The notes beneath the pieces were generated by a model that worked only from the letters and a program-made list of their open reading frames with translations, ran no database searches and was not told the origin of the DNA. Shown here in pieces: positions 33,134 through 44,587 of a DNA stretch of 64,000 nucleotides (positions within the stretch are counted from its first letter, which is position 1; the number at the start of each line of letters is the position of its first letter). A program made the translations under genes and the position numbers. Source of the stretch: Campanula takesimana (lineage: Eukaryota; Streptophyta; Magnoliopsida; Asterales; Campanulaceae); contig JAOWBW010000182.1 of NCBI GenBank assembly GCA_026119855.1, forward strand, positions 1,585,073 through 1,649,072, given 5' to 3'.

Positions 33134-33183
33134 TATATATTTATTCAGTTATGAAATTTTTTCTTAAACCGAAAATATTGTTC

Positions 33184-33334
<151 letters not shown>

Positions 33335-33337
33335 TCT

Positions 33338-33641
33338 TGCTTCAATATTGAGAACAATTTAAAATGAGAACCGTGAGAACCAAGCATAACAATTGGATTA
33401 GATACAAAATCAAATGTACAGATTATAGATACAGTAGATACACACTTAGATACACTTGGATATAATACCTAGATTTTGAATATTGCACTTGGATACAATA
33501 ACTAAATAACTACTGTATCCAAGTGTATTTTGAAAATTAGCTACTGTATCCAAATATATCAACTGTATCTATCTATAATATAGACCCTTGATTTTGTGTC
33601 TAATTCAGTTCTCATTTTATTTTGTTTCTCATTTGAGCACC

Positions 33642-33645
<4 letters not shown>
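33338..33645. mobile_element. Inverted-repeat MITE inside a TA microsatellite
   Basis: The two arms are imperfect inverted copies: AAAATGAGAACC...ATTAGATACAAAATCAA on the left and, reversed, AAAATGAGAACT...ATTAGACACAAAATCAA on the right. AGATACAGTAGATACAC-like repeats lie between. Flanked on both sides by (AT)n, so a short AT target duplication is likely. Superfamily not assigned. Confidence 0.6.

Positions 33646-33705
<60 letters not shown>
33646..33705. repeat. (TA)n microsatellite, left target of element T1
   Basis: About 60 bp of alternating AT, ending exactly where the T1 5' LTR begins (TG at 33706). Confidence 0.9.
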
Positions 33706-33709
<4 letters not shown>

Positions 33710-34352
33710 CTACATGAAATGACTTCAAAGATTGGGACCCATAGACTTTGTGTCCATACACCATAAAATCCCATTTACAAGAAGCCCATGATTATGAGGC
33801 CGACATTACTTGGGCCGAGAATGAAGAGAGCCTTATTCCTAACTCGGTGTCTATGACGAGACGAGTTGGATGACGGGCCGACTTCCCTCAGAGATGTCAC
33901 TTCCCTTAAACCAACGGGAGACTACTCTTAGAGTTCAATTAATACACAAAGGCAGAGAATCCTTATCTAAACAAGGAGATCTCTATTACAATACAAACAG
34001 GATATCAATCATCCTTATCAAGACTCTATCTTATCAGAATACGAGTCATACAACAACACGGGCTCCCTGGCTTTTCTAACAAGTCAGGACTCATTCACCC
34101 ATGCATATATAAACAGGTCCTCCATACAGGAAACAGGTAATAAACTCTTTTGGCTCTAAACTCTAGTCAATTGATTTCTCTCTATTTCATACACCGTATT
34201 CTTATTCTCACGCCGGAGGGCCTTCGCCGGTAAAGCCCCGACGTAGTTTACGTTTGCTAATTGTATGCAGATTCGAACGAGGAAGTTCTCATTGCTGGAT
34301 TTATCCGAACCGTTAGATGAAAGGCTGATCTGGTACATTTTTGGCAGCATCA
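33706..34352 (+). repeat. 5' LTR of element T1
   Basis: 647 bp, TG...CA, with a TATA box (CATATATAAACAGG, near 34104). Pair of 51012-51643. Confidence 0.88.
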
Positions 34353-34376
34353 GTTTGGTTCCATTGTTGGGAAACG
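34353..34376 (+). promoter_or_regulatory. Primer-binding-site region of T1, mutated
   Basis: TTTGGTTCCATTGTTGGGAAAC follows the LTR end and looks like a mutated form of the TTTGGCGCC...GGGAA site usual in Tat elements. Confidence 0.5.
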
Positions 34377-34418
34377 TCCAATCGGAGAACTTTTTGTCTG
34401 GATAACCACAATTTCCTC

Positions 34419-36235
34419 ATGTCTGGAATTCCGGCCGACGGTGAGCAGCTAGTGTTACGCCTGATGCTAATCTTAATCCGCCACTGCCTAACGTGGCCAA
34501 TAATGCTGCTTTTAATCAAGGGCTCCCTCCTCCGCCTCCACCTCAAGGAGGCGGAATGCATACCCGCTCCAGAGGGCCTCCACCTGAGGTTACCTAACAT
34601 TATGGATGATGCAGGAGGACGGCCACCCGAACTCAAAACACCGAAGCTGGCCCATCTAGGTCATCACCAATTGATCGGAGGGTGTTACTGCAACAAAATC
34701 TCTCAACCCTCCAACAGCTAGCTGACGTTCAAAGGGCTCTTCTGGAATATGACCCTGAGCATTCCCTAGCACCCTTCATCCAGCCCTCTGGCACTAGAGG
34801 AGCTCCGGAAGGCGAGGGAAGAAATAACTTTAGGGGAGTTCCACATGCTGATGACAGGCGTCCTCAAAATCCACGTGATGCACCCCCGGGAAATCGAGGT
34901 GCTTGTTCGAGCCGACTTGAAGGCCGACTTTGCCTAATTAACAATGGGGAAAGAGATCTGAAAAATCAGATAAATCAGAGAAGGGAAGAAGAAACCGAAT
35001 CCCTTAGTGTAGTTATTGTAAGGGAAAGACGGCGATGGGAGAACCAACATCAAGCTCCACCAAGGCAGGCACCACCTCGCCACACTCCACCGCGACGACC
35101 TCTAGTTGATCCAGATATTAGCCGAGTAGCAGGGGGAGATCGAGATAAGGGACGAGAAAGATCCAGGAGCTCTCGTCGCAGCTCTGCAATAAGCGAAAGA
35201 ATCATAATGGATTTACAGGAGAGGCTGGAAAATGTGGAGATGAACCAGGGACAGAGAAAGCCCATGACTGATTATGATGCGATGCGTCCGTTTTCACAAT
35301 GGATTAAGGATTCTTCACCTACTCCCCAATTAAAACTCCCTTACCTAGACAAATACTCTGGCAACTCTGATGCCTTGGATCACCTCCAATCTTTTGAGGG
35401 TATGATGGCACTAGTGTCCAACCACGATGACGTACTTTGCAAGGCCTTTGCTAGTACATTGCCTGGGCAGCCAGATCTTGGTTCATAGACCTGGAAAGGA
35501 GAAGCATTTATTCCTTCTCTAAATTAAAGTCAAGATTCTTGGAATACTTTGCCACTGCAGGAGCAAAAAAGAAAAGGTTGTCAGACTTAGCAAACATGGT
35601 TCAAGGAAAAAACAAGTCGACAATGAGCTTCTAAAATAGGTTCAGAGACTTGGCCGACTCAATTAAAGAGCGACTCACCGACAGGGAGATTATAGTGTGC
35701 TTCATTAATAGACAAAGATCAGACGATATCACTTATGAGTTGTCGGTAAGAGAACCTCTCACAAAATCAGAGTTGTACCATGTGGCTTATGCGACAGCCA
35801 TTGCAGAAGAAAAAAAGAAGTCAATGTTCGGGGACCGGAATCAGGAACGAGGACGAGAAAGTAAGCCACCTACTTCTGACTCGGCTCAAGGTACCAACGG
35901 AGGTGGAAACCGAGGAAAGAATAGAACGAGTGGGACAGAGGTCTTCACCCCCCCCCCCTCATGAAACCGATCTCTGAAATCATGAACATGGTAAACCTTC
36001 CTAATCCCAAGCCCCTCAAAGACAACCCAAAATACCCTAGGGACACAAGCAAGTACTGTGCCTACCATAGGGACAACGGGCACGAGACAGACAATTGTTA
36101 TACCCTAAAAAAAATATTACAGAGGTGGGCTGATCAGGGAAATCTAAATGAATTCATAGCAAGAAAAACAACAAGCGCCCGAGGGAAGACGAGAAGGAAG
36201 ATGATCGAGAAGATAGACCACCCCGAGCAAAGCTA
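34419..36235 (+). pseudogene. gag of element T1
   Basis: Starts MSGIPADGEQ at 34419. Frame shifts near 34455, 34600 and 35475 and stops near 35630 break the frame. Recognisable parts are a Pro-rich leader, an Arg/Ser-rich segment (about 35100-35190), the capsid-like core (QLKLPYLDKYSGNSDALDHL at 35326; TDREIIVCFI and TYELSVREPLTKSELYHVA at 35680-35790) and a C-x2-H-x4-H-x4-C finger (KYCAYHRDNGHETDNC) at 36050-36100. gag would form the virus-like particle. It is not translatable as it stands. Confidence 0.75.
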
Positions 36236-36895
36236 ATCGGAGTAATAAGAGAGGAAATCCCTTCAAACACCAGGCTAAAGGAACAGATCTATGAACTAAG
36301 TAAGGTCTATCACATCCCCACTTGGATTCATAAAGGGGAGGAAGTGATCAGTTTCTCTCTGAATGAGCTAGCCGGAAATAGGGCAATGAGGGAGCAGCCG
36401 CTGGTCATCACGGGCAGAATAGACAACTGTGAATCGGACAGGCTCCTAATTGATTCAGGGGCTGCTAAAGATGTGCTCTACTACAGAACCTTCTAGGAGA
36501 TGGAGCTGCTGGATAGCATGCTGACCCCATACCATGGAAGGCTGGAAGGGTTCACAAACCATAAAGCCGAAGCAAAAGGGATCGTGGACCTACAGTTGGA
36601 AGTCGGTGAGTACCCCTACAAGACCTTGGCAATAATTACGTTCATTGTTATGGATCTGGCCAGTGATTATCATGCCATCCTGGGCTCCCTTAGCCAAGGG
36701 AAATTAGGAATGGTCGCCTCCCTCCCTCACCAAAGGGTGAAGTTCCCAACCCCGGCAGGCATAGGTTGTGTCCCCGGCGCTCCTAAATACTTTTTGGAAC
36801 ACGTGATGAAGTCCAGGAAAGCAAAAACCAAAATAGAGATTAACACTCCAGAGAGGAACATCACCCTATCTAGGTCGACCACGGTCACAACATCA
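36236..36895 (+). pseudogene. Aspartic protease of element T1
   Basis: The active-site motif LLIDSGAAKDVLYYRTF lies near 36445-36495, followed by a TAG (36496-36498, probably former CAG) and the continuation EMELLDSML. A later YHAILGSLS block is the conserved ILG(R/S) segment of retroelement proteases. The frame is interrupted at 36896 by the CACTA-like element. Confidence 0.75.
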
Positions 36896-37703
36896 CACTA
36901 CAACAAAAAAAGTTCATTGACAACGTTTTAAAAACGTTGTTATAGCTATTTTACAACGTTTCCTCAAACGTTGTGTTATCCACCGTTGTAATAGGTCCGA
37001 GTCGACTACAGCGTTTTATAAACGTTGTATAACAACGTTTTGAGAAACGTTGCAGGCATAGTAACCACGTTTATATCAAACATTGTAAGGCGTACGACAA
37101 CAATTTTGTTAAACGTTGTTAAAAGTGCACAACATTTTTCTAAATGTTGTGAATGTTCAATAATAATAAAAAAATAATAATTTTGGTTCCACCTCTTTCT
37201 CATATTCATCTTAACAACACAGCAACACACTATACATTGCCACAAAACAGACTACTATTAACCATTTTTTAAATCCAACAGAATGTACATTACCGTAAGC
37301 AACTTCTATGGCAATAACCTTACACATAAATTTACCTAATATCTACACTATATATAGCTGCCTATATGTCTTTCAAGTGTACGCTTTCAGGTACCAGTTT
37401 GCCACTACAGCCACATTCCATACAACCCTCTGCAACCAAAAAAAGAAAAAACAGGCATAAGGAGAAAAAGGAAATAAAAAGATATGAGCACTATTATGCA
37501 TAGGCAACAAGTTAGTGAAGTTTTGTACATAAAGAGTAAGTTTTGTACATAAAGAGTACTGTACTAACAGTCACTGGAAACCACAATAGAGTATTAAAGG
37601 CTGAACAATGGAAATATATGAAGACAATACAAAAACCAAATTGAATAGATCCAAAGCTATTTGACTAAAACTGTAAATGCTAGGGCTAGATTTCAATGTA
37701 GTA

Positions 37704-37799
37704 CTCCGTCCAAAAATGTGTCAACATAAAATTAGTTTTACTTTTGATCAAGAAAGTTTAATTTTATTATTTTTGACATTCATTTTGGGACGGAGGGAG
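37704..37799. mobile_element. Stowaway MITE
   Basis: 96 bp, TA-flanked, left end CTCCGTCCAAAAATG and right end TTTGGGACGGAGGGAG. Inside the CACTA-like element. Confidence 0.75.
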
Positions 37800-38514
37800 T
37801 AACATATAAAACTTATGAGGCAGATAATGAAAATGTTTTAGTCATAGAAGACAAATAAATGAATGAAATAGAGGCAGATAGTTATATGAAAATGTTTTAG
37901 CCATAGAAGATATATATAAAAAAAAAAAAAAAAAAAAAAAAGAAAGAATGAATGAAATAGAGGCAAGAACACATTACTTAGATTAACCACAACATTTTTG
38001 TCAGTATGATGTGTGCCTACTAACTTCCTATCACTCCTGACGGCTAATGTGTGCTACTGTACGTCTTTGTTCAAATGTGGGCAGTGGAACCCTCCAGAAT
38101 CGCAGATTGCTCCCACTACGTATATCAGCCCCTAATGCGAACAAAGCAGGAGGCCAAACAAAACTTTCTCCTCACATTATGAGTCCAAACTTCAGATTTC
38201 GTAGAATAAGCAACAAAATGGCAATCACATAACTACTTTAGAGAACACGTCCTCATAAATGGTTTATTTATTTTCATCACTTCAAGTGATCTCACCTTGT
38301 TTGGTGTATAGACTTTCTCCTCGTACCGATCTGACATGTTTTGTAGGTCAATGAGAACCAATTTCATTTTCTCCTGCAACCCTGTTACCATAGTAATACA
38401 ACCATATATTAATAAGAATTCCATTGAAACAAATGCAGTAATACACAAATTTTGAGAAGGAGGATAGATTAGATTGGTATTAACAGAAGAATTGTTGTAT
38501 CCATCTTCGAAACT

Positions 38515-38657
38515 GTTATTGATACACCATTATAAATACTATCAATACCAATTTTTAGATTATCATTAAGATAAACAAAAGTAGCCTTAGTTATTGCTCA
38601 AAATTCCTTCGTAGTAATAACGAAAAAAGTGGGACTATCATTCCGGGACAGAGGGAA
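38515..38657. mobile_element. Partial Stowaway MITE
   Basis: Its right half (TCGTAGTAATAACGAAAAAAG ... CGGGACAGAGGGAAT) matches the right half of 38781-39020. No left terminus. Confidence 0.5.
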
Positions 38658-38780
38658 TATTATTTTGTAGAAATGTAAGAAACGCATTCTACATGGTTTC
38701 CATGAGAAAGGTCCCATAACAACTAAAAATATGCACATTTTTGCAAAACTACGACCAAATTGCACACGGCAAAAGTTATA

Positions 38781-39020
38781 CTCCCTCTGTCCTCGAAAAT
38801 TAATCCCTCTTTTTTCACTATTAATGCGAATGAACTTTGAGTAATAATTTAGATATCATAATGATATTCTAAAATTTGTTACTGATAATCTATGTAATGG
38901 TGTATCAATAAAAAGTTGTAAATTGTCATTATGATAATTTAAAGTAACCTAAAGTATTGCTCAAAATTCATTCGTAGTAACGACGAAAAAAGAGGGACTA
39001 ACTTTTCGGGACAGAGGGAG
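38781..39020. mobile_element. Stowaway MITE
   Basis: 240 bp, TA-flanked, left end CTCCCTCTGTCCTCGAAAATTA, right end TTTTCGGGACAGAGGGAG. Confidence 0.85.
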
Positions 39021-39522
39021 TATTAAAAATGTATACGCTAGGAGAGTGATGGGAGAGGCTTACTGTTCCGGCTCCGCAGTAAATTGGGCAATTTTCTGCT
39101 TGCAATGATTTACAGAAGTTGTTACTTTTTTGCCTTAAAAAAGGTCGGTTGCTTTGTCATATTAAACAATAGCCTGATCCAAGTTGTGATCTTGTTCATA
39201 GAACTCGGCAAGTTCCTACATACAACAAAAGCAATTAAGAGTTACTATCTGTTGTATCAATACATGCAATTTCCCCTGATGTTTATCATCAATTTAGAAA
39301 ATATTACCTTCTCCAGATTGCACAAAGAGGGCTGCTCAAGAAACCCTAAGTCAGAATATTAAATAAAACAGTTCAAAGATGTAACAAGACTCATAAAGTA
39401 TACTTACGACCTATCAATACATGCAATTAAGAGTATCTATTCAACATTTAATCAAAAGATCCAAGTAAATTTAACAATAACATTGAGTAAGTCAAGTCAT
39501 AATATACAGTCAATAAATTATA

Positions 39523-39625
39523 CTCCACTTTGTCTCAAAATGAATGACCAAATTTTTTTCAAATTTTCTCTTGCTCAAGAGTAATTTTGAGATTTTCTTG
39601 GACATTTATTTTGGGACAGAGGTAG
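39523..39625. mobile_element. Stowaway MITE
   Basis: 103 bp, TA-flanked, left end CTCCACTTTGTCTCAAAATGA and right end TTTTGGGACAGAGGTAG. Confidence 0.7.
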
Positions 39626-40785
39626 TAATTTAAGATCTTATATCACCACACACGCACGTATATAGAATCCTCTCCATAGATGCAGAGATAACTACCAGTG
39701 ACCTCCTTGAATCACTTATACTTATGACCTATCCCCTAATCTCAATGGACAGAGCAAGTTTAAAAGTCAGAATCCAAAAAAAAAAAAAAGAGAGAAAGGA
39801 AATTTAAAGAAAGCCAGCAAAAGTCATCAAAACACACACACAACACACAGTAAGAGAAAGAGATGGATCCTATTGAATATGTTTAGCAGTGACGTTGTTG
39901 GGATTGCAGGCTGTCGACATGGGTGCATCTACATAAGGTGCTGCTGCATTCTTTTTTTCCTTTCTTTTATAATTACAACTGCACAACATCTCCACAGTTT
40001 CTGAATAAGTTACTAGTTAACATTGGGGCATGGACAGGAATTCAAGGAAAAACTAAGTATACCTCCAATCATATCATTTTGAACACAACTAAATATAGTT
40101 ACTGAGCTCCCCGTGTGGTGAAAATACAAGCACTTCCATGTCCTTATAACTACAGGAATACACCGTCGAATATTAACATTATTGACAGATTTAATAAATT
40201 TGATAGTGAAAAGAAAATGGAAAACAGGGTAACTAAAATTTAATTGACTTACTTATTCTGGACCATCCATGAATCTGCTATTCAATTAGATCTAATGCAT
40301 CTCAATGACTACACCCAAATTTCGATGAAACGCCCAAATTCCAATGAACCTAATAATCAGAATATCATATCGCATCAATAAAAACAATAATTGGAAGTGG
40401 TAAGAGATGGAAGAGCGAGCAGATCTAACCTAATAAAAGATGCTCATAGAATTAACAAAACTTTCAGCAGATCTAACCTAAACCCAGATGCCTAAATGAG
40501 GAGGAAAACCAGAAATCCACCCAAAACTAGCTTTGTGGGTACCTATAAAAACAATCTCACGAAAACAATTGGAAGTGGTAAGAGATATAAGAGTGAGCAG
40601 ATTTGCCAAGAGCAACAAATGCAAAGCGAAGGGTGGGGGGTTTGCATGTGTACGTAAAAGGTATAGAGATTGGATTTGTGAGGGCTAGGGTTAATGGAGA
40701 ATCGACTAGGACTAGGGAGGGAGATGATATACCGTGTTGTTGTTGCTGTGGAGATGATATGCCGTGTTATCTCCAGCTCCGACGG

Positions 40786-40822
40786 CCACAACGCACAACG
40801 CACAACGCACAACGCACAACAC
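40786..40822. repeat. (CACAACG)n short tandem repeat
   Basis: About five copies of the 7-base unit. Confidence 0.8.
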
Positions 40823-41057
40823 ACGATTTCGCCTTGTATCGCCGTCGATGCCAATCTCTATTCTCTGTCAATTTGTCTTTTGCAATTTGGGGGAAAATTG
40901 CTAAGTTCAAGTTTTTGGGGGAGGGGTGCGGGAATTGAAATTTGGGAGCCCGCTCTCCTATTCGGGTTTTTAAGTTTTATCTTTCTTTATTCTTTTTCAT
41001 TTTTTCCTTTTTGTAATTCATTTTCTTTTGAGATTGTATTAATAACACACGAAAGTA

Positions 41058-41342
41058 CTCCCTCCGTCCCAGCTCACTTGACATTTATTTCTATTTTGAG
41101 CTGTCCCACCAGCTCACTTAACATTTCCCAAAATAGCATATTTTTTATAATTTTATATTCACTCTACCCCACCACTCATTCTCTATCTTGATTTTCCACC
41201 ACTTAATTTATTCAACTAACACTACTATTTACCACACTCATTTTCTCTTTTCATTTTCTACCACACATTTTTTTTATTTTATTCATTCTCCTTAATTATT
41301 GTGCCCGCCTCATATGTGTCAAGTGAGGTGGGACGGAGAGAG
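41058..41342. mobile_element. Stowaway MITE
   Basis: 285 bp, TA-flanked, ends CTCCCTCCGTCCCAGCTCAC and, inverted, CTCTCTCCGTCCCACCTCAC. Confidence 0.85.
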
Positions 41343-41362
41343 TATATGTTTTTTTTTTGTTA

Positions 41363-41382
41363 CACCTTCCGTCCCAACGATT

Positions 41383-41434
<52 letters not shown>

Positions 41435-41632
41435 ATAGTTATTGCGATGATATTTTGAACAATATATATAGATTAACTTAATTATCCTAATAAAAAAATG
41501 TTTTTATTATTTAATTTAGTGTATCAAAATAATTTTTAAATTTTTATTAATGACATTTACTTAAATTTCTTGCTCAAAGTACCTTCGTAGTAGCAATGAG
41601 AAAATAAAATGATTATTTCGGGACAGAAGGAT
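41363..41632. mobile_element. Stowaway MITE with an internal (TA)n tract
   Basis: 270 bp. Left end CACCTTCCGTCCCAACG follows a TA, right end TTTCGGGACAGAAGGAT precedes a TA. The TA microsatellite at 41387-41431 lies inside. Confidence 0.6.
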
Positions 41633-42039
41633 TATAAGTAAGTAAATGTATTTTTATTTTTTTTCTTTTAAAAATAATACTACTATATGTCCTCCAGTTT
41701 TAATTTTTTTTTACCCATAAATCAAAACTGGTAATGCTTAAATAGGGGAGACTGGGAGAGTAAATGTAATTTGACAAAAAATTCAAACAAGAAAGATGCA
41801 GCGTTTTCTTATAAAAGGTAGTCAAGTTTATTACCTTACAACGTTTACCATAAACACATTGTTGTTACTCGCAACGTTTATTCTAAAACGTTGTAGTTAC
41901 TCGCTTTTGACAACGTTTAATATATAAACGTTGTAATATTTACAAATCTGCAACGTTTATGAATAAAACGTTGTGTTAAGGTACTTATTACAACGTTTTT
42001 CAAAAAACGTTGTTGATAAAAAGGTTGTAAATAGCACCC

Positions 42040-44124
42040 AACATCGGCATGATAACAGTAGATATTCCTGAGGAATGGGTGGTATAGATGACGAAAATAC
42101 AATGATCGAGACCGAGGTAACCTATGGGTTGGATGGATTTGGATCTATTTCTATGAACACAGCTTCGGACGAGTCGAGTGACTCGACACTCGCCCTCGTC
42201 CCAAGCTCGGGGGCCACAGTACCCACTCACATGGAAGCCGAGATCGACAGACTCCTAGATATGGAGAATTTGAGCCTAGAATGTAAAGACAAGGAGAGAG
42301 TTAAGCAAATTATTGTGGAAACCTTAGAGTTCAGGGACGGTCCTGAGCTAAAACCGGTTGACCAGCTAGACGAGGTCGTGATCAACCCCGACTACCCGGA
42401 GCAAAAGATAAAAATTTGGAAACATCTCCCCCAGAAGAGAGAGAGGAGCTTATCAACCTGCTCAAAAGCAACCTAGATGTATTTTCATGGAGGGTAGAAG
42501 ACATGGTCGGGGTCAAAGAAGCCATCGCCCTCCACAAACTGGAAGTGGACAAGTTTTTCAAGCCAGTCAAGCAGGCACGGAGGGTCTTCTCCACAGATAA
42601 AGAAAAGGCAACGAGGTCGAGGTAGATAAGTTGCTGAAAGCCGGCATCATTCGAGAAGCAACATACCCCGAATGGTTAGCAAATGTCATCATGGTTAAAA
42701 AATAGAATGGTAAGTAGAGGATGTGTGTGGACTTCACAGATCTCAACAAAGCTTGCCCAAAAGATAGCTATCCCCTCCCGAGGATTGACAAGCTGGTCGA
42801 CTCCATTGCTGGACACCAGACTCTGAGTTTCCTTGATGCTTATTCAGGCTATCACCAAGTCAAGATGGCAGAAGACGACATCGAGAAGACGGCCTTTCAA
42901 GCAGTTGGGGGAATTTACTGTTACGTAATGATGCCCTTCGGCCTCAAAAATGCCGGAGCGACTTACGAGAGGATGGTAAACAAGGTTTTCAAGTCCCAAA
43001 TCGGCAGAAACATGGAGTCCTACATCGACGACATGGTAATAAAGACCAATTCAGGAAGTCACGTCCCAGATTTGACGGAGACTATAAAGAACTTGAAGGC
43101 TAACGACATGAAGCTCAACCCCAGTAAGTGTGTATTCGGGGTCACGGCAGGCAAGTTCCTCGCCTTTATGGTTTCACAGCGGGGCATTGAGGCAGATCCA
43201 GAGAAGATCCAGGCTCTCATCGACATGAAAGAACCGACATGTGTTAAAGAGGTTCAAAGGTTGAATGGAAGAGTGGCCGCCCTGGGAAGGTTTATCGCCA
43301 AGTCGGCAGAAAAATCATTCCCCTTATTCAAAGCCTTGAAAGGCACCAAAGATTTTGCTTGGACACCAGAATGCTCAGTTTCGTTCCAGCAGCTGAAAGG
43401 ATATTTGGGATCCCCTCCACTACTGAGCAGTCCAATTATGGGAGAGACACTCTATGTATTCCTTGCAGCAACAGATAGAGCCATGGCGGCCGTGCTAGTT
43501 CAAGAAGATAACGGGGTTCAGAGGCCGGTTTACTATGTGAGCAAGGCATTATCAGAAACCGAGTCCAGGTACTTCAATGCTGAGAAAATAGCGTACGCCT
43601 TGGTGATATTCGCTAGAAAGCTGCGTGCATATTTCTCTGCTCATCCTATCACGGTCTATACCAACGCGCCACTCAGAAAGATACTTCACAAGATGGATTG
43701 CTCAGGCCGACTACTCAACTGGTCCATTGAATTGACCGAGTTCGATATCACCTACAATCCGAGAAAGACATTATTGGCACAGCCTCTAGCAGACTTCCTA
43801 GTCGAGACTGCGTTCTCGAGCGAATATACGCCGACAACCAGGAAGAGGAAGTTCCCCATGGATAGAGAGCCTCTAGAGGAATTTCCAAGGGATTGTTGGG
43901 TTTTGTACACAGACGGGTCAACGACGCAAGGAAGGAGTGGAGCTGGAGTATATTTAACAAGTCCAAGCGGCAAACATGTAACCCGTGACTTTATCAGGTT
44001 CAAATTCCCAGCCTCAAACAACCAGGCAGAATATAAGGCCTTGGTCTTGGGGATAGAAAGGGCAAAGTTCTTCGGTGTGAATAAACTAGTGGCCTATAGT
44101 GACTCCCAACTCGTGGTGAACTAA
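42040..44124 (+). pseudogene. Reverse transcriptase and RNase H domains of element T1
   Basis: Resumes right after the CACTA-like element. After a leader (DVFSWRVEDMVGVKEAIALHKL) with a frameshift near 42415, two stops (42703-42705 for CAG, 42715-42717 for TGG) precede an open frame of 467 codons from 42721. It shows MCVDFTDLNKACPKD, FLDAYSGYHQVKM, MMPFGLKNAGATY, the catalytic YIDDMVIKT (residues 101-104 of this frame), the RNase H VYYVSKALSETESRYFNAEK, and the second RNase H YTDGSTTQG, NNQAEYKAL, YSDSQLVVN. A TAA at 44122 (probable CAA) ends it. Confidence 0.87.
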
Positions 44125-44310
44125 GTGAAAGGGGAGTACAACATCGAGAATCACATACTGACCAAGTACAGAGACCTCGTCCTAAATATGACTAAAAACT
44201 TGGAGTTCTGGGAAATCAGGCAAGTAGGACGAGAGCACAACCAAGAGGCTGACTTGCTATCCAAATTGGCCACTGCAGAAGAAACAAATCCCTTGGTAAT
44301 CTATGCCGAC
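44125..44310 (+). pseudogene. End of the second RNase H of T1
   Basis: Continues in frame after the stop at 44122-44124: VKGEYN, then EFWEIRQVGREHNQEADLLSKLA (the conserved ...R..N..AD.LS.LA end of RNase H). Interrupted at 44311 by the hAT MITE. Confidence 0.8.
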
Positions 44311-44579
44311 CAGTGGCGAAGCCAGGATTTTTCAGAAAGGGGGTCAAGATTATTCGTGGAATAAGTATTATAGTTCAGGCTACAAATTTAGTATACAAGG
44401 GGTCAAAATAATAATTTAGTGCATTTTTTTCTCAAAATTAAGGGGGTCAAAATGAGTAAACTCATCATTTTTAGTAGTAAAATGTCAGTTTTTAAAATTT
44501 TGAAGGTACTAAAAATGACACGTTGGAAAATTCAAGGGGGTCGGCCGACCCCCTTGGCTTAGCCTTAGCTTCGCCAGTG
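44311..44579. mobile_element. hAT-type MITE with exact 8-bp duplication
   Basis: 269 bp. The ends CAGTGGCGAAGC and, inverted, CACTGGCGAAGC are hAT-like. The host sequence ATGCCGAC is repeated exactly at 44303-44310 and 44580-44587. Removing the element and one copy restores the T1 reading frame. Interior AAGGGGGTCAAAAT blocks match the MITE at 14654-14841. Confidence 0.95.
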
Positions 44580-44587
44580 ATGCCGAC

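Larger units (their letters stand above)
37990..40860 (-). other. Possible captured gene fragments inside the CACTA-like element
   Basis: Minus-strand stretches look exon-like. 38448-38233 contains GLQEKMKLVLIDLQNMSDRY between an AG and a GT. 39140-39070 contains another short candidate. 40854 onward has an ATG (MASTAIQGEIV) preceded by promoter-like DNA. No domain is recognised and splice phases were not proven. CACTA elements often carry host gene pieces, so this is a reasonable but unproven reading. MITEs interrupt the region. Confidence 0.3.
36896..42034. mobile_element. CACTA-like DNA transposon, non-autonomous, ~5.1 kb
   Basis: The left end is CACTACAACAAAAAAAG, a standard plant CACTA terminus. 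Both ends carry dense subterminal repeats ACAACGTTT...AAACGTTGT (36920-37140 left, 41860-42015 right, inverted). The right terminus is degenerate (GGTTGTAAATAG). T1 coding sequence stops at 36895 and resumes at about 42039, with AACATC on both sides. No transposase domain was recognised. The interior is rich in Stowaway MITEs and may hold captured gene pieces. Confidence 0.7.

Noticed and set aside
36917..37140. Regular ACAACGTTT/AAACGTTGT repeats as a CRISPR-like array
   Set aside because: They are inverted subterminal repeats of a plant CACTA-like element without uniform spacers; CRISPR is not expected in a plant nucleus.
40543..40938. Overlapping open frames on both strands
   Set aside because: Driven by the CACAACG short repeat and flanks; no domain. 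Kept only as part of the possible captured-gene interval.
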